Positions 29,380-43,600 of a DNA stretch of 64,000 nt are shown here, in pieces (within the stretch, counting starts at the first letter, position 1; every line of letters begins with the position of its first letter). Where the stretch lies: positions 1,170,038-1,234,037 of the forward strand of contig NC_080053.1 of the NCBI RefSeq assembly GCF_026212465.1. Direction: 5' to 3'. The notes beneath the pieces are model-generated. The model had not been told where the DNA came from. It worked only from the letters and a program-made list of their open reading frames with translations, and searched no databases. The translations under genes were made by a program, and so were the position numbers. The stretch is from Amaranthus tricolor. Taxonomy: Eukaryota; Streptophyta; Magnoliopsida; Caryophyllales; Amaranthaceae.

Positions 29380-31835
29380 AGAATGAACGGTGAAGAATGA
29401 ACAAGGATCAATGATCAATGAACAATGAACGATGAAGAATGAAACAGGATCAATGAGCATTGTAGAATGAACAATGAAGAATGTACAAGGATCAATGTTG
29501 AATAATGAATGAACGATGAAGAATGAACAAGGATCAATGATCATTGAAGAGTGAACGATGAAGAATGAATATGGTTCAATGATCATTAAAGAATGAACGA
29601 TGAAGAATGAACAAGGATCAATGATCATTGAAGAATGAACGATGAAGAATGAACAAGGATCAATGATCAATGAACAATGAACGATGAAGAATGAACCAGG
29701 ATCAATGAGCAATGAAGAATGAACGATTTAGAATGAACAAGGATCAATGATTAATGAACAATGAACGATGAAGAATGAACAAGGATCAATGAGCATTGAA
29801 GAATGAATGAAGAATGAACAAGGATCAATGATCAATGAACAATGAAGGATGAAGAATGAACGAGGATCAATGAGCATTGTAGAATGAACGATGAAGAATG
29901 TACAAGGATCAATGATAAATAATGAATGAACGATGAAGAATGAACAAGGATCAATGATCATTGAAGAATGAACGATGAAGAATGAATATGGATCAATGAT
30001 CATTAACGAATGAACGATGAAGAATGAACAAGGATCAATGATCATTGAAGAATGAACGATGAAGAATGAACAAGGATCAATGATGATTGAACAATGAACG
30101 ATGAAGAATGAACCAGGATCAATGAGCAATGAAGAATGAACGATTTAGAATGAACAAGGATCAATGATCATTGAAGATGGAAAAATGAAGAATGAACAAG
30201 GATCAATGATCATTGAAGAATGAACGATGAAGAATGAATATGGATCAATGATCATTAAAGAATGAACGATGAAGAATGAACAAGGATCAATGATCATTGA
30301 AGAATGAACGATGAAGAATGAACAAGGATCAATGATCAATGAACAATGAACGATGAAGAATGAACCAGGATCAATGAGCATTGAAGAATGAACGATTTAG
30401 AATGAACAAGGATCAATGATCATTGAAGATGGAACGATGAAGAATGAACAAGGATCAATGATTAATGAACAATGAACGATGAAGAATGAACAAGGATCAA
30501 TGAGCATTGAAGAATGAATGATGAAGAATGAACAAGGATCAATGATCAATAAACAATGAACGATGAAGAATGAACGAGGATCAATGAGCATTGTAGAATG
30601 AACGATGAAGAATGTACAAGGATCAATGATGAATAATGAATGAACGATGAAGAATGAACAAGGATCAATGATCATTGAAGAATGAACGATGAAGAATGAA
30701 TATGGATCAATGATCATTAAAGAATGAACGATGATGAATGAACAAGGATCAATGATCATTGAAGAATGAACGATGAAGAATGAACAAGGATGAATGATCA
30801 ATGAACAATGAACGATGAAGAATGAACCAGGATCAATGAGCATTGAAGAATGAACGATTTAGAATGAACAAGGATCAATGATCATTGAAGATGGAACGAT
30901 GAAGAATGAACAAGGATCAATGATTAATGAACAATGAACGATGAAGAATGAACAAGGATCAATGAGCATTGAAGAATGAATGATGAAGAATGAACAAGGA
31001 TCAATGATCAATAAACAATGAACGATGGAGAATGAACGAGGATCAATGAGCATTGTAGAATGAACGATGAAGAATGTACAAGGATCAATGATGAATAATG
31101 AATGAACGATGAAGAATGAACAAGGATCAATGATCATTGAAGAATGAACGATGAAGAATGAATATGGATCAATGATCATTAAAGAATGAACGATGAAGAA
31201 TGAACAAGGATCAATGATCATTGAAGAATGAACGAAGAAGAATGAACAAGGATCAATGATCAATGAACAATGAACGATGAAGAATGAACCAGGATCAATG
31301 AGCATTGAAGAATGAACGATTTAGAATGAACAAGTATCAATGATCATTCAAGATGGAACGATGAAGAATGAACAAGGATCAATGATCATTGAAGAATGAA
31401 CGATGAGAAATGAATATGGATCAATGATCATTAAAGAATGAACGATGAAGAATGAACAAGGATCAATGATCATTGAAGAATGAACGATGAAGAATGAACA
31501 ATGAACGATGAAGAATGAACCAGGATCAATGAGCATTGAAGAATGAACGATTTAGAATGAACAAGGATCAATGATCATTGAAGATGGAACGATGAAGAAT
31601 GAACATTGATCAATGATTAATGAATAATGAACGATGAAGAATGAACAAGGATCAATGAGCATTGAAGAATGAATGATGAAGAATGAACAAGGATCAATGA
31701 TCAATGAACAATGAACGATGAAGAATGTACGAGGATCAATGAGCATTGTAGAATGAACGATGAAGAATGAACAAGGATCAATGATTAATGAACAATGAAC
31801 GATGAAGAATGAACAAGGATCAATGAGCATTGAAG

Positions 31836-32030
31836 GATGAACGATGAAGAATGAACAAGGATCAATGATGATTGAACAATGAACGATGAAGAATGAACCA
31901 GGATCAATGAGCAATGAAGAATGAACGATTTAGAATGAACAAGGATCAATGATCATTGAAGATGGAAAAATGAAGAATGAACAAGGATCAATGATCATTG
32001 AAGAATGAACGATGAAGAATGAATATGGTT
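31836..32030 (+). other. Replacement (conversion-like) tract inside an S2 630-bp block
   Basis: The S1 (13410-14039) and S3 (44062-44691) versions of this block are uninterrupted 15-unit blocks. In S2 the block is still 630 bp, but its middle is replaced by sequence matching about 30051-30230: a TGATGATTGAAC variant, a GATTTAG site and a GATGGAAAAATG variant. After the tract, the sequence returns to the expected TATGGTTC unit. Length-preserving replacement fits gene conversion or paired unequal exchanges better than a simple duplication. Assembly error is the main alternative. Confidence 0.65.
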
Positions 32031-34678
32031 CAATGATCATTAAAGAATGAACGATGAAGAATGAACAAGGATCAATGATCATTGAAGAATGAACGATGAA
32101 GAATGAACAAGGATCAATGATCAATGAACAATGAACGATGAAGAATGAACCAGGATCAATGAGCAATGAAGAATGAACGATTTAGAATGAACAAGGATCA
32201 ATGATTAATGAACAATGAACGATGAAGAATGAACAAGGATCAATGAGCATTGAAGAATGAATGAAGAATGAACAAGGATCAATGATCAATGAACAATGAA
32301 GGATGAAGAATGAACGAGGATCAATGAGCATTGTAGAATGAACGATGAAGAATGTACAAGGATCAATGATAAATAATGAATGAACGATGAAGAATGAACA
32401 AGGATCAATGATCATTGAAGAATGAACGATGAAGAATGAATATGGATCAATGATCATTAAAGAATGAACGATGAAGAATGAACAAGGATCAATGATCATT
32501 GAAGAATGAACGATGAAGAATGAACCAGGATCAATGAGCAATGAAGAATGAACGATTTAGAATGAACAAGGATCAATGATCATTGAAGAATGAACGATGA
32601 AGAATGAACCAGGATCAATGAGCAATGAAGAATGAACGATTTAGAATGAACAAGGATCAATGATCATTGAAGAATGAACGATGAAGAATGAACAAGGATC
32701 AATGATCAATGAACAATGAATGATGAAGAATGAACCAGGATCAATGAGCATTGAAGAATGAACGATTTAGAATGAACAAGGATCAATGATCATTGAAGAT
32801 GGAACGATGAAGAATGAACAAGGATCAATGATCATTGAAGAATGAACGATGAAGAATGAATATGGATCAATGATCATTAAAGAATGAACGATGAAGAATG
32901 AACAAGGATCAATGATCATTGAAGAATGAACGATGAAGAATGAACAAGGATCAATGATTAATGAACAATGAACGATGAAGAATGAACAAGGATCAATGAG
33001 CATTGAAGAATGAATGAAGAATGAACAAGGATCAATGATCAATGAACAATGAAGGATGAAGAATGAACGAGGATCAATGAGCATTGTAGAATGAACGATG
33101 AAGAATGTACAAGGATCAATGATAAATAATGAATGAACGATGAAGAATGAACAAGGATCAATGATCATTGAAGAATGAACGATGAAGAATGAATATGGAT
33201 CAATGATCATTAACGAATGAACGATGAAGAATGAACAAGGATCAATGATCATTGAAGAATGAACGATGAAGAATGAACAAGGATCAATGATCAATGAACA
33301 ATGAACGATGAAGAATGAACCAGGATCAATGAGCATTGAAGAATGAACGATTTAGAATGAACAAGGATGAATGATCATTGAAGATGGAACGATGAAGAAT
33401 GAACAAGGATCAATGATTAATGAACAATGAACGATGAAGAATGAACAAGGATCAATGAGCATTGAAGAATGAATGATGAAGAATGAACAAGGATCAATGA
33501 TCAATAAACAATGAACGATGAAGAATGAACGAGGATCAATGAGCATTGTAGAATGAACGATGAAGAATGTACAAGGATCAATGATGAATAATGAATGAAC
33601 GATGAAGAATGAACAAGGATCAATGATCATTGAAGAATGAACGATGAAGAATGAATATGGATCAATGATCATTAAAGAATGAACGATGAAGAATGAACAA
33701 GGATCAATGATCATTGAAGAATGAACGATGAAGAATGAACAAGGATCAATGATCAATGAACAATGAACGATGAAGAATGAACCAGGATCAATGAGCATTA
33801 AAGAATGAACGATTTAGAATGAACAAGGATCAATGATCATTCAAGATGGAACGATGAAGAATGAACAAGGATCAATGATCATTGAAGAATGAACGATGAG
33901 AAATGAATATGGATCAATGATCATTAAAGAATGAACGATGAAGAATGAACAAGGATCAATGATCATTGAAGAATGAACGATGAAGAATGAACAATGAACG
34001 ATGAAGAATGAACCAGGATCAATGAGCATTGAAGAATGAACGATTTAGAATGAACAAGGATCAATGATCATTGAAGATGGAACGATGAAGAATGAACATT
34101 GATCAATGATTAATGAACAATGAACGATGAAGAATGAACAAGGATCAATGAGCATTGAAGAATGAATGATGAAGAATGAACAAGGATCAATGATCAATGA
34201 ACAATGAACGATGAAGAATGAACGAGGATCAATGAGCATTGTAGAATGAACGATGAAGAATGAACAAGGATCAATGATTAATGAACAATGAACGATGAAG
34301 AATGAACAAGGATCAATGAGCATTGAAGAATGAACGATGAAGAATGAACAAGGATCAATGATCAATGAACAATGAACGATGAAGAATGAAACAGGATCAA
34401 TGAGCATTGTAGAATGAACAATGAAGAATGTACAAGGATCAATGTTGAATAATGAATGAACGATGAAGAATGAACAAGGATCAATGATCATTGAAGAATG
34501 AACGATGAAGAATGAATATGGTTCAATGATCATTAAAGAATGAACGATGAAGAATGAACAAGGATCAATGATCATTGAAGAATGAACGATGAAGAATGAA
34601 CAAGGATCAATGATCAATGAACAATGAACGATGAAGAATGAACCAGGATCAATGAGCAATGAAGAATGAACGATTTAG

Positions 34679-37600
34679 AATGAACAAGGATCAATGATTA
34701 ATGAACAATGAACGATGAAGAATGAACAAGGATCAATGAGCATTGAAGAATGAATGAAGAATGAACAAGGATCAATGATCAATGAACAATGAAGGATGAA
34801 GAATGAACGAGGATCAATGAGCATTGTAGAATGAACGATGAAGAATGTACAAGGATCAATGATAAATAATGAATGAACGATGAAGAATGAACAAGGATCA
34901 ATGATCATTGAAGAATGAACGATGAAGAATGAATATGGATCAATGATCATTAACGAATGAACGATGAAGAATGAACAAGGATCAATTATCATTGAAGAAT
35001 GAACGATGAAGAATGAACAAGGATCAATGATCAATGAACAATGAACGATGAAGAATGAACCAGGATCAATGAGCAATGAAGAATGAACGATTTAGAATCA
35101 ACAAGGATCAATGATCATTGAAGATGGAAAAATGAAGAATGAACAAGGATCAATGATCATTGAAGAATGAACGATGAAGAATGAATATGGATCAATGATC
35201 ATTAAAGAATGAACAAGGATGAATGATCAATGAACAATGAACGATGAAGAATGAACCAGGATCAATGAGCATTGAAGAATGAACGATTTAGAATGAACAA
35301 GGATCAATGATCATTGAAGATGGAACGATGAAGAATGAACAAGGATCAATGATTAATGAACAATGAACGATGAAGAATGAACAAGGATCAATGAGCATTG
35401 AAGAATGAATGATGAAGAATGAACAAGGATCAATGATCAATAAACAATGAACGATGAAGAATGAACGAGGATCAATGAGCATTGTAGAATGAACGATGAA
35501 GAATGTACAAGGATCAATGATGAATAATGAATGAACGTTGAAGAATGAACAAGGATCAATGATCATTGAAGAATGAACGATGAAGAATGAATATGGATCA
35601 ATGATCATTAAAGAATGAACGATGATGAATGAACATGGATCAATGATCATTGAAGAATGAACGATGAAGAATGAACAAGGATGAATCATCAATGAACAAT
35701 GAACGATGAAGAATGAACCAGGATCAATGAGCATTGAAGAATGAACGATTTAGAATGAACAAGGATCAATGATCATTGAAGATGGAACGATGAAGAATGA
35801 ATAAGGATCAATGATCATTAAAGAATGAACGATTTAGAATGAACAAGGATAATTGATCATTGAAGAATGAACGATGAAAAATGAACCAGGATCAATGAAC
35901 AATAATGAATGAACAATGAAGAATGAACAAGGATCAATGATTAATGAACAATGAACGATGAAGAATGAACAAGGATCAATGAGCATTGAAGAATGAACGA
36001 TGAAGAATGAACAAGGATCAATGATCAATGAAGAATGAACGATGAAGAATGAACAAGGATCAATGATCAATGAACAATGAACGATGAAGAACGAACCAGG
36101 ATCAATGAACATTGAAGAATGAACGATTTAGAATGAACAAGAATCAATGATCATTGAAGATGGAACGATGAAGAATGAACAAGGATCAATGATCTTTGAA
36201 GAATGAACGATGAAGAATGAATATGGATCAATGATCATTAAAGAATGAACGATGAAGAATGAACAAGGATCAATGATCATTGAAGAATGAACGATGAAGA
36301 ATGAACAAGGATCAATGATCAATGAACAATGAACGATGAAGAATGAACCAGGATCAATGAGCATTGAAGAATGAACGATTTAGAATGAACAAGGATCAAT
36401 GATCATTCAAGATGGAACGATGAAGAATGAACAAGGATCAATGATTAATGAACAATGAACGATGAAGAATGAACAAGGATCAATGAGTATTGAAGAATGA
36501 ATGATGAAGAATGAACAAGGATCAATGATCAATGAACAATGAACGATGAAGAATGAACGAGGATCAATGAGCATTGTAGAATGAACGATGAAGAATGTAC
36601 AAGGATCAATGATGAATAATGAATGAACGATGAAGAATGAACAAGGATCAATGATCATTGAAGAATGAACGGTGAAGAATGAATATGGATCAATGATCAT
36701 TAAAGAATGAACGATGATGAATGAACAAGGATCAATGATCATTGAAGAATGAACGATGAAGAATGAACAAGGATGAATGATCAATGAACAATGAACGATG
36801 AAGAATGAACCAGGATCAATGAGCATTGAAGAATGAACGATTTAGAATGAACAAGGATCAATGATCATTGAAGATGGAACGATGAAGAATGAACAAGGAT
36901 CAATGATCATTAAAGAATGAACGATTTAGAATGAACAAGGATAATTGATCATTGAAGAATGAACGATGAAGAATGAACAAGGATCAATGATCAATAATGA
37001 ATGAACGATGAAGAATGAACAAGGATCAATGATTAATGAACAATGAACGATGAAGAATGAACAAGGATCAATGAGCATTGAAGAATGAACGCTGAAGAAT
37101 GAACAAGGATCAATGATCATTGAAGAATGAACGGTGAAGAATGAATATGGATCAATGATCATTAAAAAATGAACGATGATGAATGAACAAGGATCAATGA
37201 TCATTGAAGAATGAACGATGAAGAATGAACAAGGATGAATGATCAATGAACAATGAACGATGAAGAATGAACCAGGATCAATGAGCATTGAAGAATGAAC
37301 GATTTAGAATGAACAAGGATCAATGATCATTGAAGATGGAACGATGAAGAATGAACAAGGATCAATGATCATTAAAGAATGAACGATTTAGAATGAACAA
37401 GGATAATTGATCATTGAAGAATGAACGATGAAGAATGAACAAGGATCAATGATCAATAATGAATGAACGATGAAGAATGAACAAGGATCAATGATTAATG
37501 AACAATGAACGATGAAGAATGAACAAGGATCAATGAGCATTGAAGAATGAACGATGAAGAATGAACAAGGATCAATGATCAATGAACAATGAACGATGAA

Positions 37601-40600
37601 GAATGAAACAGGATCAATGAGCATTGTAGAATGAACAATGAAGAATGTACAAGGATCAATGTTGAATAATGAATGAACGATGAAGAATGAACAAGGATCA
37701 ATGATCATTGAAGAATGAACGATGAAGAATGAATATGGTTCAATGATCATTAAAGAATAAACGATGAAGAATGAACAAGGATCAATGATCATTGAAGAAT
37801 GAACGATGAAGAATGAACAAGGATCAATGATCAATGAACAATGAACGATGAAGAATGAACCAGGATCAATGAGCATTGAAGAATGAACGATTTAGAATGA
37901 ACAAGGATCAATGATCATTCAAGATGGAACGATGAAGAATGAACAAGGATCAATGATCATTGAAGAATGAACGATGAGAAATGAATATGGATCAATGATC
38001 ATTAAAGAATGAACGATGAAGAATGAACAAGGATCAATGATCATTGAAGAATGAACGATGAAGAATGAACAATGAACGATGAAGAATGAACCAGGATCAA
38101 TGAGCATTGAAGAATGAACGATTTAGAATGAACAAGGATCAATGATCATTGAAGATGGAACGATGAAGAATGAACATTGATCAATGATTAATGAACAATG
38201 AACGATGAAGAATGAACAAGGATCAATGAGCATTGAAGAATGAATGAAGAAGAATGATCAAGGATCAATGATCAATGAACAATGAACGATGAAGAATGAA
38301 CGAGGATCAATGAGCATTGTAGAATGAACGATGAAGAATGTACAAGGATCAATGATGAATAATGAATGAATGATGAAGAATGAACAAGGATCAATGATCA
38401 TTGAAGAATGAACGGTGAAGAATGAATATGGATCAATGATCATTAAAGAATGAACGATGATGAATGAACAAGGATCAATGATCATTGAAGAATGAACGAT
38501 GAAGAATGAACAAGGATGAATGATCAATGAACAATGAACGATGAAGAATGAACCAGGATCAATGAGCATTGAAGAATGAACGATTTAGAATGAACAAGGA
38601 TCAATGATCATTGAAGATGGAACGATGAAGAATGAACAAGGATCAATGATTAATGAACAATGAACGATGAAGAATGAACAAGGATCAATGAGCATTGAAG
38701 AATGAAAGATGAAGAATGAACAAGGATCAATGATCAATAAACAATGAACGATGAAGAATGAACGAGGATCAATGAGCATTGTAGAATGAATGATGAAGAA
38801 TGTACAAGGATCAATGATGAATAATGAATGAACGATGAAGAATGAACAAGGATCAATGATCATTGAAGAATGAACGATGAAGAATGAATATGGATCAATG
38901 ATCATTAAAGAATGAACGATGAAGAATGAACAAGGATCAATGATCATTGAAGAATGAACGATGAAGAATGAACAAGGATCAATGATCAATGAACAATGAA
39001 CGATGAAGAATGAACCAGGATCAATGAGCATTGAAGAATGAACGATTTAGAATGAACAAGGATCAATGATCATTCAAGATGGAACGATGAAGAATGAACA
39101 AGGATCAATGATCATTGAAGAATGAACGATGAGAAATAAATATGGATCAATGATCATTAAAGAATGAACGATGAAGAATGAACAAGGATCAATGATCATT
39201 GAAGAATGAACGATTAAGAATGAACAATGAACGATGAAGAATGAACCAGGATCAATGAGCATTGAAGAATGAACGATTTAGAATGAACAAGGATCAATGA
39301 TCATTGAAGATGGAACAATGAAGAATGACATTGATCAATGATTAATGAACAATGAACGATGAAGAATGAACAAGGATCAATGAGCATTGAAGAATGAATG
39401 ATGAAGAATGAACAAGGATCAATGATCAATGAACAATGAACGATGAAGAATGAACGAGGATCAATGAGCATTGTAGAATGAACGATGAAGAATGTACAAG
39501 GATCAATGATGAATAATGAATGAACGATGAAGAATGAACAAGGATCAATGATCATTGAAGAATGAACGGTGAAGAATGAATATGGATCAATGATCATTAA
39601 AGAATGAACGATGATGAATGAACAAGGATCAATGATCATTGAAAAATGAACGATGAAGAATGAACAAGGATGAATGATCAATGAACAATGAACGATGAAG
39701 AATGAACCAGGATCAATGAGCATTGAAGAATGAACGATTTAGAATGAACAAGGATCAATGATCATTGAAGATGGAACGATGAAGAATGAACAAGGATCAA
39801 TGATCATTAAAGAATGAACGATTTAGAATGAACAAGGATAATTGATCATTGAAGAATGATCGATGAAGAATGAACAAGGATCAATGATCAATAATGAATG
39901 AACGATGAAGAATGAACAAGGATCAATGATTAATGAACAATGAACGATGAAGAATGAACAAGGATCAATGAGCATTGAAGAATGAACGATGAAGAATGAA
40001 CAAGGATCAATGATCAATGAACAATGAACGATGAAGAATGAAACAGGATCAATGAGCATTGTAGAATGAACAATGAAGAATGTACAAGGATCAATGTTGA
40101 ATAATGAATGAACGATGAAGAATGAACAAGGATCAATGATCATTGAAGAATGAACGATGAAGAATGAATATGGTTCAATGATCATTAAAGAATGAACGAT
40201 GAAGAATGAACAAGGATCAATGATCATTGAAGAATGAACGATGAAGAATGAACAAGGATCAATGATCAATGAACAATGAACGATGAAGAATGAACCAGGA
40301 TCAATGAGCATTGAAGAATGAACGATTTAGAATGAACAAGGATCAATGATCATTCAAGATGGATCGATGAAGAATGAACAAGGAATAATGATCATTGAAG
40401 AATGAACGATGAGAAATGAATATGGATCAATGATCATTAAAGAATGAACGATGAAGAATGAACAAGGATCAATGATCATTGAAGAATGAACGATGAAGAA
40501 TGAACAATGAACGATGAAGAATGAACCAGGATCAATGAGCATTGAAGAATGAACGATTTAGAATGAACAAGGATCAATGATCATTGAAGATGGAACGATG

Positions 40601-43600
40601 AAGAATGAACATTGATCAATGACTAATGAACAATGAACGATGAAGAATGAACAAGGATCAATGAGCATTGAAGAATGAATGATGAAGAATGAACAAGGAT
40701 CAATGATCAATGAACAATGAACGATGAAGAATGAACGAGGATCAATGAGCATTGTAGAATGAACGATGAAGAATGTACAAGGATCAATGATGAATAATGA
40801 ATGAACGATGAAGAATGAACAAGGATCAATGATCATTGAAGAATGAACGGTGAAGAATGAATATGGATCAATGATCATTAAAGAATGAACGATGATGAAT
40901 GAACAAGGATCAATGATCATTGAAGAATGAACGATGAAGAATGAACAAGGATGAATGATCAATGAACAATGAACGATGAAGAATGAACCAGGATCAATGA
41001 GCATTGAAGAATGAACGATTTAGAATGAACAAGGATCAATGATCATTGAAGATGGAACGATGAAGAATGAACAAGGATCAATGATTAATGAACAATGAAC
41101 GATGAAGAATGAACAAGGATCAATGAGCATTGAAGAATGAATGATGAAGAATGAACAAGGATCAATGATCAATAAACAATGAACGATGAAGAATGAACGA
41201 GGATCAATGAGCATTGTAGAATGAACGATGAAGAATGTACAAGGATCAATGATGAATAATGAATGAACGATGAAGAATGAACAAGGATCAATGATCATCG
41301 AAGAATGAACGATGAAGAATGAATATGGATCAATGATCATTAAAGAATGAACGATGAAGAATGAACAAGGATCAATGATCATTGAAGAATGAACGATGAA
41401 GAATGAACAAGGATCAATGATCAATGAACAATGAACGATGAAGAATGAACCAGGATCAATGAGCATTAAAGAATGAACGATTTAGAATGAACAAGGATCA
41501 ATGATCATTCAGGATGGAACGATGAAGAATGAACAAGGATCAATGGTCATTGAAGAATGAACGATGAAGAATGAACCAGGATCAATGAGCATTGAAGAAT
41601 GAACGATTTAAAATGAACAAGGATCAATGATCATTGAAGATGGAACGATGAAGAATGAACATTGATCAATGATTAATGAACAATGAACGATGAAGAATGA
41701 ACAAGGATCAATGAGCATTGAAGAATGAATGATGAAGAATGAACAAGGATCAATGATCAATGAACAATGAACGATGAAGAATGAACGAGGATCAATGAGC
41801 ATTGTAGAATGAACGATGAAGAATGAACAAGGATCAATGATTAATGAACAATGAACGATGAAGAATGAACAAGGATCAATGAGCATTGAAGAATGAACGG
41901 TGAAGAATGAACAAGGATCAATGATCAATGAACAATGAACGATGAAGAATGAAACAGGATCAATGAGCATTGTAGAATGAACAATGAAGAATGTACAAGG
42001 ATCAATGTTGAATAATGAATGAACGATAAAGAATGAACAAGGATCAATGATCATTGAAGAATGAACGATGAAGAATGAATATGGTTCAATGATCATTAAA
42101 GAATGAACGATGAAGAATGAACAAGGATCAATGATCATTGAAGAATGAACGATGAAGAATGAACAAGGATCAATGATCAATGAACAATGAACGATGAAGA
42201 ATGAACCAGGATCAATGAGCAATGAAGAATGAACGATTTAGAATGAACAAGGATCAATGATTAATGAACAATGAACGATGAAGAATGAACAAGGATCAAT
42301 GAGCATTGAAGAATGAATGAAGAATGAACAAGGATCAATGATCAATGAACAATGAAGGATGAAGAATGAACGAGGATCAATGAGCATTGTAGAATGAACG
42401 ATGAAGAATGTACAAGGATCAATGATAAATAATGAATGAACGATGAAGAATGAACAAGGATCAATGATCATTGAAGAATGAACGATGAAGAATGAATATG
42501 GATCAATGATCATTAACGAATGAACGATGAAGAATGAACAAGGATCAATGATCATTGAAGAATGAACGATGAAGAATGAACAAGGATCAATGATGATTGA
42601 ACAATGAACGATGAAGAATGAATCAGGATCAATGAGCAATGAAGAATGAACGATTTAGAATGAACAATGATCAATGATCATTGAAGATGGAAAAATGAAG
42701 AATGAACAAGGATCAATGATCATTGAAGAATGAACGATGAAGAATGAATATGGATCAATGATCATTAAAGAATGAACGATGAAGAATGAACAAGGATCAA
42801 TGATCATTGAAGAATGAACGATGAAGAATGAACAAGGATCAATGATCAATGAACAATGAACGATGAAGAATGAACCAGGATCAATGAGCATTGAAGAATG
42901 AACGATTTAGAATGAACAAGGATCAATGATCATTGAAGATGGAACGATGAAGAATGAACAAGGATCAATGATTAATGAACAATGAACGATGAAGAATGAA
43001 CAAGGATCAATGAGCATTGAAGAATGAATGATGAAGAATGAACAAGGATCAATGATCAATAAACAATGAACGATGAAGAATGAACGAGGATCAATGAGCA
43101 TTGTAGAATGAACGATGAAGAATGTACAAGGATCAATGATGAATAATGAATGAACGATGAAGAATGAACAAGGATCAATGATCATTGAAGAATGAACGAT
43201 GAAGAATGAATATGGATCAATGATCATTAAAGAATGAACGATGATGAATGAACAAGGATCAATGATCATTGAAGAATGAACGATGAAGAATGAACAAGGA
43301 TGAATGATCAATGAACAATGAACGATGAAGAATGAACCAGGATCAATGAGCATTGAAGAATGAACGATTTAGAATGAACAAGGATCAATGATCATTGAAG
43401 ATGGAACGATGAAGAATGAACAAGGATCAATGATTAATGAACAATGAACGATGAAGAATGAACAAGGATCAATGAGCATTGAAGAATGAATGATGAAGAA
43501 TGAACAAGGATCAATGATCAATAAACAATGAACGATGAAGAATGAACGAGGATCAATGAGCATTGTAGAATGAACGATGAAGAATGTACAAGGATCAATG

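Larger units (their letters stand above)
16960..34678 (+). repeat. Superblock copy S2, expanded to 17.7 kb
   Basis: The left part, to about 20915, matches S1 at an offset of 12933. The right part, about 27599-34716, matches S1 9457-16574 at an offset of 18142. The extra length between them is made of local duplications: a 1659-bp offset repeat, a 1785-bp tandem duplication and a 2709-bp tandem duplication. All three offsets are exact multiples of 21 bp (79, 85 and 129 half-units). This is the pattern expected of unequal exchange in half-unit register, which is an inference. No unique sequence or gene lies inside. Confidence 0.82.
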
